64,000 nucleotides of DNA from Phytophthora colocasiae (taxonomy: Eukaryota > Oomycota > Peronosporomycetes > Peronosporales > Peronosporaceae), in the NCBI GenBank assembly GCA_018806915.1, contig JAGKQI010000012.1:124001-188000 (forward strand), written 5' to 3'. A model generated the notes under the pieces. That model saw only the letters and a program-made list of their open reading frames with translations, did not search any database and was not told where the DNA came from. Each line of letters begins with the position of its first letter. The first letter of the stretch is position 1. Of the stretch, positions 23,215 to 33,889 are shown one piece after another. Both the position numbers and the translations under genes were made by a program.

Positions 23215-23920
23215 ATTCTCCTTAATTTCAGCAATAACCTCCTCAATCGACCGGCAATATAATCCCCTGTGTGGTGACTATCACCAGTTGCTATAGAGGA
23301 CCAAAACACTGGGCTCATCCGCGGAGATGTGATCACAAAGTTCACTATACTTTGCTTATTTGGATTGGCCCAACCGGAAACAACGGTCACATACGGTTCA
23401 TTTTTAATTGCATCGATCACGTTCTTCTTTTCCCGTTTGTAAGTGACATCGAGAAGGGGCCCCGCGAGCTTGTATCGAGAAGGTAACTTGAAGTCGGGTC
23501 GAAGGTGCTTAAAAAGCAACTTCATTTTAGGATCTTCAAGCACACGAAAGGATATCACTGTCGCGTAAAACGCCATCGCCAAGTCGAGCTCAAGCTCAGC
23601 TTGGCGTGCTCGTACAGGCGTTGAGTTTTGGGCGGGGTCTTCCGAGCTGTAGATGGTGAGCGTGGCGTCCCAAGTGATCGTCGCTTTTTCGTCCTTTTGG
23701 GCGTCGACGGTGGTGAGGAGGGAGCATACCTCTGCTTAATGTCGGCGGGAAAGCAACAAGAGCGTACGCGTCCTTTTAAATGTTTGCCGACTTGAGCACT
23801 GCGAAATAGCTTGTTGCAATGTGGACAAGATACGTCCGGGTGCTTATTTCCATCGCCTTTCGGTATCACGATCTTGAAGAGGTCCCAAATTGGAGACGTC
23901 GGCTTTCCTTTTGGCGGCAT
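23215..23920 (-). pseudogene. hAT transposase, N-terminal half (BED finger and DUF659)
   Basis: The protein starts MPPKGKPTSPIWDLF at 23920. It has a BED-type zinc finger (CPHCNKLF...HLKGRVRSC) followed by a basic linker. After one frameshift near 23590 it continues as the DUF659-type start of a hAT catalytic domain (VVSGWANPNKQSIVNF, then SPVFWSSI, then HHTGDYIA). It stops being hAT at about 23215, exactly where inverted retrotransposon sequence begins. The catalytic continuation is at 19947-20621 on the other strand. Confidence 0.85.
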
Positions 23921-24178
23921 TTCGAGCAGTTCGAGTCGGGGTGGAGGGAGGGTGGTGGAGGAGTAGTGCAAATAGTGTTTTTCTTCTGATGACTAAGCTC
24001 TTCGATGAAATAGTCAGTTAGGAACGGATGACAGTGCAGCACATCATTGCTACGGATTCACGCAAAAATCCTACTTTGTGGACCTTGAACTAATTAGGAC
24101 TAATTAGGACTAATTAGTGTTCACGAATTAGTTTTTGACTATTTAGTCAGTGTAGTCATTTACAATCCTAATTGTACT
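23921..24178. other. 5' flank of the hAT with short tandem repeats
   Basis: The 258 bp upstream of the hAT start are AT-rich. They contain three tandem copies of about 10 bp (GGACTAATTA type) at 24088-24117, followed by a partial inverted copy. Such repeats are common near hAT ends, but I could not identify a convincing terminal inverted repeat or 8-bp target duplication. Confidence 0.45.
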
Positions 24179-24990
24179 TCAACGCCCCCCTATGGGCAAG
24201 GAGCCGCATATTTGGCGAACAACAAGCGGTTTGTCTCGGAGCAATGACGTCCTATTGCTGCCAAAACTCTTGCTGGGTCTAGGATGTCTTCTGTACTGAG
24301 CCGTAGTCCGTGGATGGACCCAAAACAAGTATAGTAGTTGCTGTGTAACAGGATCCGCTTTGAATCGGTAGTAAAATTCATCTTGACCCATCCGTTTCAA
24401 TAAAGCTTCCATCACAGTGTGTGTTGCAATCTCACGACGACGAGCTGCGGTTCTCATGTTCGCTATATCTTGAGGAATTACACGCGAGTCAGGGTCAGCC
24501 TGAAGCAAAGTGGCGCACACTGACCCAGCAGTGATCCCAACACTAGACTGGATAATTACCACATCTTGCAGAGATGCCATTGGCGCAACCTCCGCGGATT
24601 CAGCTGCACGATGGCGGTGACTAGGATGAACGCGATGATCATCGGACGCGGGATGGTTGTGAATACGGCTTCCGTTTCGAGTATGAACAATTCTCCAAGG
24701 GCCCCCATGATTGTCTTTATCAACTGCAGCGACTATTATCTTCATGGGGCAGCCGATACGCATCAAACTCATTGGGCGTTGTTTTTGCGCATCAGTAAGA
24801 TGTTGAGTGCACTTTGGTTTCCCTCTGCGATCACAATCAAGTCCCCCTTTCGAAACTTGCTTGGGTTCGGCATCATTGTAAAATGCTCGTCTTTTAGTAA
24901 CCCTTTCACTACCGGCAGTCTCAGCGGTCCTCTAACTCGAATACGAGACGCCTCGGATTGGCTAAAAATGGGGAATTGAGGGTAGGTTCA
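24179..24990 (-). pseudogene. MULE-like transposase, N-terminal remnant
   Basis: The minus strand encodes CDRRGKPKC...MRIGCPMKI, then GSRIHNHPASD, then DPDSRVIPQDIANM and FYYRFK. This is the order of FAR1/FLYWCH-like DNA-binding and linker regions in oomycete MULE transposases. The frame is open from 24772 to 24179, with upstream pieces to about 24990 in other frames. It breaks near 24280, just where the first catalytic segment would begin, and the rest of the gene is missing. It belongs to a different MULE family from the one at 11281. I assign it from pattern memory only. Confidence 0.5.
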
Positions 24991-25093
24991 TGAGCTGACG
25001 AGGAACTCAGAGGACCTCTAACAGCACACCCCGCTGGGCGATCAGAGATTCGTGAGTTAAATTTTTACTACGTATTGTTAATTTTGCTATCTT
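24991..25093. other. Unassigned spacer before Gypsy-2
   Basis: About 100 bp with no ORF or repeat that I recognise separate the MULE-like remnant from the TGTAAC start of the Gypsy-2 LTR. Confidence 0.4.
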
Positions 25094-25570
25094 TGTAACG
25101 GGGTTACACGTACAAGTGGTAGTACCACTTGTAACTCAAACAGTTAGGATAACTGTTAGAGGTTGGAAATGGGCCTCAGACCTTGGTGTGCTGTACACAC
25201 CAATGGATACATGGGCGAACCACATTATTGGGTGGTTCGTGTGCATTTGTGCATATTATTGGTAGAAAGTAACGGATTTCTACCAATCACTGAGCCCAAC
25301 CACACGTTGGCAGACCCTTTAGAAATAGATAACAAACAGTTTTAGGAGGTCCATAATTGGCTTATGCCAAATTCAATAACAGTTCTCATTTTACGGTATT
25401 TTGCAGTTTAATTTAGTTATATTTGATTTAATTATACTTATTTAAATAAGTATACTTAAATTAAGTCTATTCTAATTGCACGCTTCCTCATACACGTAAG
25501 CGCACGTGTACGCCACCTAATAGGTCTAAGCAGACCCATTACACCTGGTAGCACTTTGTAGTCCGTCCCA
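25094..25570 (+). repeat. Gypsy-2 5' LTR remnant
   Basis: The sequence starts TGTAACGGGGTTACA, a TG start that is itself an inverted repeat and is typical of oomycete gypsy LTRs as I recall. It is packed with perfect hairpins: 25111-25120/25124-25133, 25183-25190/25196-25203, 25258-25268/25277-25287 and a 22-bp palindrome at 25433-25454. The LTR end, primer binding site and gag N-terminus are not visible. Gag reading begins at about 25575, so a deletion probably joined the LTR or leader directly to mid-gag. The right-hand LTR is outside the window. Confidence 0.55.
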
Positions 25571-25574
25571 CGAC

Positions 25575-25991
25575 CGACTGGATGATGTTCACACCTTTGC
25601 CCAGCGTGCTCGATACTTGGTATCGAACATAGTGGCCAACCCGATCGACGAGGCGACCAAGGTCGTCACGTTCATGAAGGGACTAAGAGATGGTCCCGTC
25701 AAGACGTACCTCTTCCGAGAGTATCCGAATACTCTTGAAGAGGCGATCAGCCTTGCAATGCAAGAGGAGTTTAGCCGGCGTCAAGCTAAACTCCATGCGA
25801 ACGCGCCGAAGCCGGCGCGTCCTGTTGTGAAGACGGGAGGTCCGGAACCTATGGACCTCTCGAGTGCTACGACTGCTGGTCAACAGCAGCGTAAGAACGT
25901 CAAGGTTCGATGTTACCTGTGTGGTAACATCGGTCACTATGCACGCAAGTGCACTGCGGGCAGGCGTTCAAAAAATGCCAAGGACCAGTAG
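25575..25991 (+). pseudogene. Gypsy-2 Gag, C-terminal part
   Basis: This is the end of a gypsy Gag: VHTFAQRARYLVSN, then EATKVVTFMKGLRDGPVK, an Ala/Pro-rich linker and one CCHC zinc knuckle, CYLCGNIGHYARKC (about 25910-25952), which binds RNA during packaging. The stop is at 25989-25991. The N-terminal two thirds are missing. A 10-bp perfect inverted repeat (25908-25917/25923-25932) lies inside the zinc-knuckle codons. Confidence 0.85.
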
Positions 25992-26610
25992 GCGCGGGGC
26001 GTCCTACTGGTAATGCAGTGTCGCGTGTCGAGCTTGGACACGCGACATTGAAGGCTGCTGCCCCCAGTGAGAAGGTTTCTCGCTGCGAGATGCAAGATGA
26101 CAAGCCAGGCCTTGTCATCCTGAACGTGATGTCGAAGAGAGTGAACTCTCTTCGTGCCCACCACCGTGGACTCGTGCGCGCCGAACAACTTTGTTCGACA
26201 GGGAAGTCTTCGAAGACTTGACATCGAAGAGGCCGACACGCCTCGCAGCGTGTTGGAGGTGCGGTTGGCAAGGGGTGCCACCGTGAGGACTGAGAAGCGC
26301 GTAGTCCGTGTGCGCTTCTCTTACAAACGAAGGACGTTTGTAGAAGATCTTATCGTGTTGGATCTAGACGATAAGTTCGACTTGGTATTAGGCATGCCGT
26401 GGCTGCACGGCATGACCCGGTGATCAACTGGGAGAAGCGTACGCTCGTACGCTTCAACAACACATGCACGACAGAGAGCGATGGCCCTGTCAGTGCTGCA
26501 CATGCACCGGTCGGTGCATGTGAATCCCCAGTTGAGGCAGCAGAGGCCGCCGCTGCCTCCGATCGCCACCGGCGACCGCCAACGACACAGGGAGTCTTGG
26601 GAGAAAATGT
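25992..26610 (+). pseudogene. Gypsy-2 aspartic protease region, frameshifted
   Basis: Pieces in different frames cover a retropepsin. A lead-in (KPGLVILNVMSKRVNSL, about 26100-26150) is followed, after a frameshift, by TVDSCAPNNFVRQ (26159-26197) and, after about 60 residues, FDLVLGMPWL (about 26377-26406). Another frameshift leads to HDPVINW. The fold signals are right, but the active-site DSG/DTG is DSC here, a substitution expected to damage catalysis. The linker after 26460 is low-complexity and rich in Ala and Glu. Confidence 0.75.
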
Positions 26611-28458
26611 GTGTTGACTCAGAAATCTGAGCCGAAGGGTCGCGGTCACATGAGTGATGGTCAGGTGAATGAGATTCACCTGAGAGAAGGTAACATACCG
26701 GTATTACCGGTATCCTTGGAGGTACTTCAAGCCCCCAAGGGTCGCGCCGACGACGTCGCGTCAACTCTGGGAGTTGACGAAATAAATAAAATTCGGGGAA
26801 CCGAAAGGCGTGCGTCAGCCCTGGGAGCTGACGCCACTGGCGCTTTCCTGCTAGTTCCTGGAACTAGCGATCGTTCATCAGCCCCGGGAGCTGATGATAC
26901 TTGTATAAGCGAACACTCGCTAGCGCTGGAAGCTAGCGAGAGCGCGTCGACTCTCGGAGTAGACGATGCAGTTGCTTCATCCGTTGTAGCGGATGGAGAC
27001 GCAGCGGTTCTGAGAACCGACTGCGCGGCAGGAGGTGCTGGCGGTTGCAAACGTCCAGCACCCGAAGAACCTGCGTGCTCACGTGCAGCGGTGCTGCACG
27101 CGATGAGCGGCACACAAGCAGTGCTTGAATGTGCGAGTCAGCAGAAGGAATCCGCTGACGATTGCGATAAAGTCCCGTCCAAGGTGGGATGCTTTGGACG
27201 TGGAGCGCCTGGAGCTGAGCTCCATGGCAGACCTTCGCGGCGCAAGCTCAGGGAGCTTTGCGAGTCCCAGTCCGTGACTGAGGAGGGTGTATCTGCAGGG
27301 CAGACACCGAGTGTCGAGACGTTGAACGTCTTGACACGTACTGGTACTGGGTTACAGTACCAGAGGATGCGGTTGGAGAATCCGCCGACGTGTGCGTCGG
27401 CGTTGACCGCACTTCCAACGATGAGTTGGAATCGCTTCGCGCGGGACTTGTACGATGGACGCATCGAACAAATTTGCATTCTCTCGGATATCGAGAGAGT
27501 GGATCGCGAAGCCGAGGAGCTGAAGCAGCTCGTCGTCGATGGCATCACTGAGGGCGATGACCCCCTCAGTGCGAAGACCAAGAAGCAACGCTTCGAGGAG
27601 CAGAGTTGGGACTCGTTGAAGTCGAGTCCCTATTACGAGATTCTGTGGGAGTGCAAGGATGTACTCCCGGACGAGATTCCTTCGGAGCTTCCGAAGGACA
27701 AGGGCGTACAGCACGAGATTGATCTCGTGCCGGGCACGAAGTACTGTGTTACACGGCAGTGGCCACTGCCGCGTGAACAAGTGCAAGCGATCGACGACTT
27801 CTTTGAAAGTCGTCGCCTTGCAGGTCAAGTGCGGGAGTCAAAGTCCCCGCACAGTGCTCCGATGTTCCGTGTTAAGAAACCACAGGGCGGCTGGCGCATC
27901 GTTCATGCGTATAACAAGCTGAACGGTGCGACGATACCGCGAAAAGATGTTATCATCGATTCGATGGCCTTGAGCACTATCTTCAGTGCTCTAGATCTGC
28001 GTGATGGATTCTACCAAATCCTCATGCGTGAGAGGGACATCCCTCTCACAGCGGTAAGCACTCCAAGCGGTATGCTTTGGGAGTGGCTCGTCATGCCACA
28101 GGGGCTTAAGAACGCCCCTGCGACGTTCAATAGATGCGTGACACATCTATTGCGCTCGGTGCGCGACTTCGCACCGAGCTACTTCGACGACGTGTTCGCC
28201 CACAGCCGGGCTGTGAACGGGAAGACGGACATTGAGATGCACAAGGTGCATCTCCGGAAGCTGCTAGAGCTTATGAGGAAACATAAGCTCTATGTGAACC
28301 TGAAGAAGAGTATGTTCGGGGCGAGCGAGATACCCGTGCTGGGGTGTCACGTGGGGAAAGACGGTGTGCGCCCTGACCCAGAGATGGTCAGAGTGATCAA
28401 TGAATGGCCCACGCCATCCAATGTGAAGGAACTGAGGCAGTTCCTTGGGCTTGCCACG
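26611..28458 (+). pseudogene. Gypsy-2 linker and reverse transcriptase, truncated
   Basis: The open frame carries about 330 residues of variable linker followed by an RT: HEIDLVPGTKYC, PLPREQVQAIDDF, SALDLRDGFYQI (first Asp), MPQGLKNAPATFNRCV and SYFDDVFAHS (Asp pair). The order and spacing are those of a normal gypsy RT. After RQFLGLA the sequence changes to the LTR of E3 at 28459; the frame stays open by chance to 28632. The linker is full of xxLGVDxx/xxPGADxx-like echoes encoded by successive hairpins. Confidence 0.88.
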
Positions 28459-30142
28459 TGTCGCGAAGTCGGTGAAACTTTGGTAGCGGAGCAGGGGCGT
28501 ATAGTGAACCCTAGTTATACGACTACTGAAAAGAGGTTTTCAGAGCCGTACAACGGTAGGTTGGCGTGTGGTACCTTGCGGTATCCTCGTGGGTTCGTTG
28601 TCTTCGGAAATATGACCCTCGCCGGAGTCTGAGAATGTGTTGTGAAGAGAAGTTGGGGTTCCCTTGGAGTCTGGTGTCGGTATTCAGGAAATCCTTCCAG
28701 GAGCGTTCGGGAGTCAGAATCTCTGGGAACCAAGATGGTTTCCAGGAAGTCGGCGGTCGAAAAGAGATGGAAATACCAGAGAAAGTCTGAAATCGGTGTC
28801 TGAATATCACAAATCCAGAACCGAGATACTTGACTTTCAGAGATAAACAACCAATGTATAGAGTTCGAAAATATACAAATATATACAGCCGTTCTTATTC
28901 TTTCTAGGCCCTTGAACGGTGGGCTAACACTCCAGGTCAACTAGGGACTTGCTACCAGACACCTGGTCTGTCTAGTATCCCTTTACGTTCGCGCACCACC
29001 CTCTAGTATAGAGGGAAAATATAAACCAATACAATCGGCTATATATAACAGTCTACCTTGCACTCTGAAAACGACTGTCTAGTTTCCAGAGCCTGTCCAA
29101 ACGAGCAATATGAAATGGGCTACCGCTAGAGACAAAACAAACGACCCAACTAGGATATGGAATAGGCGGGTCCTTTCAGGTCGCTACGTTACCTGATCTC
29201 CGCCTAAGGGGATTGAATAGGCGAGAGATCACACGGCAGCGATGCTTGGCGTGGCCTTGCAAACAGAAATACAACGACATCTGGGTTACACGGCAAATTG
29301 AACTCTGTTTATCGTTTATCTTCCTCATAACTATCATATATCTCTGGTAACTCTCTCCTTCTTGTCGTCTTTTGCGTCCTTTATGCAGTCAGTCTTCATA
29401 TCTCAGGTACTCTTGGTCTTTGTATACATCTGGTAATTTGACTTGGTCTCAGTATGCAGTCTGTGCAGCCGATCTCGATGGGTTGACAGGTAGAGACGTC
29501 ATTACGGGGGATGTGCAGGTCAGTAATCACTTGAATGCGTGACTTGAACTTGGGTTCACTTGGTTTCAGTATGGTCTTGGATCTTCGGTGGTTTCAGAGT
29601 CTGGTATCCTGGTTTTCAGAGTCTGATATCACTTGCTTTTCAGAGTCTTAGTCACTCAGAGTTAGAGATACCAGAGTCTTGAGTACGAAACCAGAGTACG
29701 GAGCACCAATGCTACAACGTACATGGAGATCTTGAGGGTTGCGCGGGTGCGCGGCGTCCGGCGCGCGATACTTGGTCTCTGCGGGTATACATTGTGAATC
29801 CTTGAACCATCCATCGTCGCGCTGGACGGTAACGGGATGAGGTCTCTCAGAGATACGTTCTTCTGAGAGACTTTCCGCCAGAACTTAGGCACTCATCGTC
29901 GGGAAAGTCCGGTGACCAGACAGAGTGTAGTTGACCTTCAGAGTTGTGCACACTCTGAAGTACACTTCTGGTCCTTTGGGCCCTTTACAGTCAGGCGAAG
30001 GTTTATCCACAATCTTCCACAGATGTCACTTTGGGTGCGGCCGCGTCCCAAAGTCCCTTTCGCTTATAACCCATAGTATAACTAATCACATCGTAACGTA
30101 ATATCCACCTGTCGCTCGAAAATCGGAATTAACATCATGTCA
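28459..30142 (-). repeat. 3' LTR of E3
   Basis: This 1,684-bp LTR, TG...CA in minus orientation, carries the type II cassette (GATCTCCGCC...GGCGAGAGATC, near 29198). It inserted in Gypsy-2 RT after TTGCCACG. Confidence 0.93.
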
Positions 30143-30154
30143 ACCGCCCCTCCT
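30143..30154 (-). other. Polypurine tract of E3
   Basis: AGGAGGGGCGGT on the minus strand directly abuts the LTR. Confidence 0.85.
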
Positions 30155-30197
30155 GGTCACGATCCATCAGTGCGGAACTTTCTCCAAGCTGTGTATC

Positions 30198-33100
30198 ATG
30201 GCCAGGCCTATCAAACATTCTGATAGACGGTTTTCAGAGCGTAGCGTAGCTGCAACTCTTTGCCAGTTGCCTGGTTTTCAGAGTCTCTGGTGTCCCGTCG
30301 CACAATCTGATTCTCTCAGACTCAGAAACTTGAATTTGACTTGCCTAACAGGCGATCATTTTCAAAACTCCGTCCTTTCGCTCATGACTGAGGAAACGAA
30401 CGCTTCTCTGAGCTTGAACGCCCCACCGAGTGGGGCGGCAGGCGACGCCACAGGTACTTGTCCTGCTTCAGCAACTGCCAATATATCGCAGGGTGGAGAT
30501 GTTGGTTCAGCCACATCGCCAGGTGGCAGCCCTAGCGCCCCAGCCCATGCATCCAAACCTACCGTCTCACAGGTCGATGGTCCGACTGAGGACCTCCCTG
30601 GTGATGACATGAACTCGGCCGGTGCTGGTGATCTCTCGCCACCGGTGGCTTCACGTGGGGAATCTCACTCTGAATTCTCTGAGGGTACTCCTGGTGTCTT
30701 CAGACCGCGAGCCTTTGGTGCTCCACGGCTTTTGTCCACAGAAGAGGTTGATCGGCTGTTTCGTCAGGGTCTGGTGACGTCCACAGGGGATCAAGTCACG
30801 GCGTTGGGGGACTCTGATGTTCCCCAGAATTATACTGCTCCCATCGTCAAACCAGAGGGACGTGCCTTTCTGGTGAGTACTCCTGCACGGGCTGAAGATT
30901 TCAGAAGAGGGCGTCACATAGCGAACGCGTATGGTGGCCCCTGTGTACTCGTGGGTTACGAGGCACTCACCGATGAAGACTTCCGGGAGCTGGAGCGGGT
31001 GATCCCAAGCTTCGATCCTGACGAAGTCGTGTCTCCGTGCGCCCAGACCCCAGACGTGCGTACTCTGGATGCTTTGACGTCGTCTGTGGATGTTCGCCGG
31101 GAACTGGGGTCTCTGGTTTCTCATGTCTCCCCCACTCGGCTTGCCGAGAAATTTTTTCGGACAGCCGGATGCCTAAAGCTTATGACTGCTGCTCACCGTC
31201 GCCTTCGGGAACGCGTTGGTTCTCAGAACGGTGTCGTCTTGATTGATGCTGCAGCAGCGCGCTCTGAATGCGAAGAAATCAAGCGTGAGTGGGTACTGCA
31301 CTGTCAATACTGGAAACACGAGCTTAAGTGTGCCCAGCAAGACGCCGGTGTGGTAGAAGAACGCATGACTTCGGAGATTCAGGATCTCAAGGCTCACTAC
31401 CAGGACCAAGTGGAAGCTCTGAAATCGGATAAGGCTGCTCTGAAATCCCAAGTCGCTGATCTTCAAGCGCAGGTCTCGATTCTAAAATCGCGTCCTGAAG
31501 TCAAACCCACAGATCCATGGGGATTCTCAGAGTTCTTACAAGAGAACTCTGAAATCTCCGGTAATTGGGATCGGCTCCATGACCTTCTGGTGTCATACCA
31601 AGAGGACACCACCGTCCCTGATAACTGGACGACTATTATCAGTGTGACAGCCTTGGACGCGCGAAAGAAACCCGTTCCGGACTTCAAGAAACGGCTTTCT
31701 GAGGAACGAGCTCGTTGGGCTGCTGAGAAGGCTGCGAAGACCACCAGAGTTCTGGATCTTACCCGTCCAAGTACTGAAATTTCAGAGTCCAAGAGTGAGA
31801 GCCCACGGTACCTGTCATATCCACCGAAGCCCCAGACTCTGAAATCACCTCCGAAGCGACCGCTCAAGTGGGACTCCAAGAATTTGCAGCGTCGCCCGTC
31901 CGGGCACAAGCCCGTTGAAGAGTCGGCGCTTCCGGCGAATGCAGTTTCTAAGGTGGCAAAATCTGAGGTCCACAAGAGGCTCCCTGGTGACGTGGTCTGG
32001 AAGGAAGTTCGACCCGACCTCCGCCAAGCCCTGTTGTCTGGGATCAAGTATGATAAAGCCATGGAGTGGTTAGCGTCGGACAAAGAGGCTCACAGTCTCT
32101 TCAGCAGTCCGGCTCTCATTCAGATGTTGGTGAGCCTAGTATTCTCTCGTCGCCTGAATTCTACTCTCTGGGCCAAGTACGTCCCTGAAGTGTATTACCA
32201 GATGGCCGACGAGGTGGTGGATCGTCACATCTCAGCTGGTACCGAGCCTGCAGCCTGGGGTGATCTGGATGGTCACGTGAATTACCCGGAGAGTGATGTT
32301 GAGTCCACCGCCGATGACCCCAAGGACGACCCTGATTACAAAGATTCTGGTGTGGTCGAGTCTGGAGACGAAGATGACGACGGGAGCTCAGATGACGGTG
32401 CGTCTGACGACAGCGATTCCGAGAGCGACAAGTCTGAAGACAAGAAGTCTCAAGATAAGAAGTCTGGGAGCAAGAAATCCGGGAGCAAGAAGTCTGGAGA
32501 CAAGAAGTCTGATGACCACCCGCATCCTGGCTCCAAACGTCCCCGGGACTCTGATGACGACTCAGACTCTGATGATGGACCTATCATCCCCACCAAGAAG
32601 TCCAAGAGAAGTATCGCATCCGTAAAAGCCCATACCAGTCCCAAGTCTCGCCCGAAATCCACCAGTGGAAGTGGGTCGAAGTCCAAGGGGGTTTTCAGGG
32701 AAGGCACGTAGTCTGGTATCCAAGCCTTACAATTCTCTGACGGTCAAGGAGCTCCAGGTGGTGGAAACACCAGACTGTGAGGCATCCTCCTGGTTGTACT
32801 ATGGCATCAGAGTACAGCGAGTGAGCTCCACTAGGACCGCCACTGGCCAGACATTGGTTTTCCCAGACTACGAGGTACACAAGCACTCATGTGCAATCCT
32901 CAAGAAGCGCTGGGACTCTGAGCGGTACTGTGCGGTCATCCGCAAGAAGCGCGCCCCTTGGGAGGTCATGTTCGACAACAGATTCTCAGAGTTTTACTTC
33001 CACAAGCGGGACGAACTGGGACCCATGGTGTTGGCTGACGTGGAAGACATTGTGCGCAGCATGAAGAAGCACGCTCAAGCCTTCTGGGAGCGAACGCATT

Positions 33101-33504
33101 GGGTGACCATGGACGTTGAGGCTGACGACAAGTCTGCGGAGCTTCACAAGTACCGGTCCATGCGTCGAGCCGCCATGATTCGTCAGCACAACGCCCTCAT
33201 CCGAAAGGTCCTGGGGCACAAAGATTTCCCAGAGTCGTTGCTTTCAGAGCCTGGCATCTGGGTTGTCCCAGACAAGTCCTGCCCTTGGATCTGGCAAGAT
33301 CCCAGAGTCGCAGAGCTCGGGGGTCCCAAGTGTCTGAGTCTGGAGACGCAACTGGGTGACTTGGACGCTATTGAGCCTGCTCGGATGCAATGGGCCACGG
33401 TGAATGTGGACGAAGAGTGGCTCCAGTACGTCCCCGCTGACATCAAGAAGGATCATATGACACCTACGGAGCGTTCCGAGAACCCGATCTCCCTTCACTA
33501 CTGA
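30198..33504 (+). pseudogene. Antisense ORF of E3, one frameshift
   Basis: This is almost full length, with 30198-32711 and 32665-33504 open in two frames. The break is at about 32690, where GGGGGTTTTCAGGG replaces the sequence seen in E4. All regions of the intact copy are present: Pro/Ser-rich N-terminus, a conserved block (EGRAFLVSTPARAEDF), the coiled coil, a DUF-like middle (KEVRPDLRQALLSG), an acidic then KKSG-repeat tract, and the C-terminal domain ending PISLHY. Conservation of reading frame over more than 2.5 kb suggests recent coding function. No known family was recognised. Confidence 0.82.
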
Positions 33505-33889
33505 AGCTCAGGTGTCTACCATGGTGCCCACGGGAAGGCTGCATTTTCGAGAAGCCAAATAGTTGTCTGCATTTGTGACGTAAACCCCTGGCCTCAGTGT
33601 AGCTTCCTAATCCCTTAATCTTTCAGTATCATTCCACGTAATCACACCTTTTCTCATCATCTCATTGTTCATAACCTCGTATCCTCCAGCACTTAATTCT
33701 CCACAAACTCACTTCCATATTCACATTCACACAGTCGTTTTATATAAGCAGTAACATGGTTGATCACATATCCAAACGCACGAATTTCAGAAATAGGTCT
33801 CTGAAAACACGCACTCAGATTACCACACCCTAAAAGTCAATGTCTGAAATCCTTCTGATATCAGACTTCCAGATGTGTTTTCAGAGTTA
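33505..33889. other. Convergent intergenic spacer (E3)
   Basis: This is the counterpart of 5180-5563, with TTTTATATAAG near 33738. It has no ORF. Confidence 0.6.

Larger units (their letters stand above)
25094..28452. repeat. Field of perfect short inverted repeats in Gypsy-2
   Basis: More than thirty perfect inverted repeats of 7-11 bp with loops of 1-9 nt can be read by eye. Examples are 25766-25775/25785-25794, 26019-26029/26037-26047, 26499-26509/26512-26522, 26661-26670/26674-26683, 27711-27719/27722-27730, 28028-28037/28040-28049, 28154-28163/28170-28179, 28265-28275/28282-28292 and 28426-28434/28438-28446. They cross coding and LTR sequence alike. Arm sequences differ, so this is not one dispersed repeat. 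Confidence 0.9.
25094..28458 (+). mobile_element. Gypsy-2: Ty3/gypsy element interrupted by E3
   Basis: This second LTR retrotransposon family is on the plus strand: LTR remnant, gag C-terminus with zinc knuckle, protease, long linker and RT. It is cut at 28458 by insertion of E copy 3, within the RT thumb (FLGLA, where the conserved tract continues in intact elements). Its remaining RT, RNase H and integrase should lie beyond the right edge if the locus is otherwise intact. There are several frameshifts. Throughout, the sequence carries closely spaced perfect inverted repeats, unlike every neighbouring element. Confidence 0.88.

Noticed and set aside
24088..24117. Short tandem repeats as a CRISPR or origin
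   Set aside because: Only three AT-rich 10-bp units beside a hAT remnant in eukaryotic DNA.
25094..28452. Hairpin field as a CRISPR array or satellite
   Set aside because: Arm sequences all differ, there is no constant repeat or spacer length, and the region encodes recognisable gag, protease and RT.
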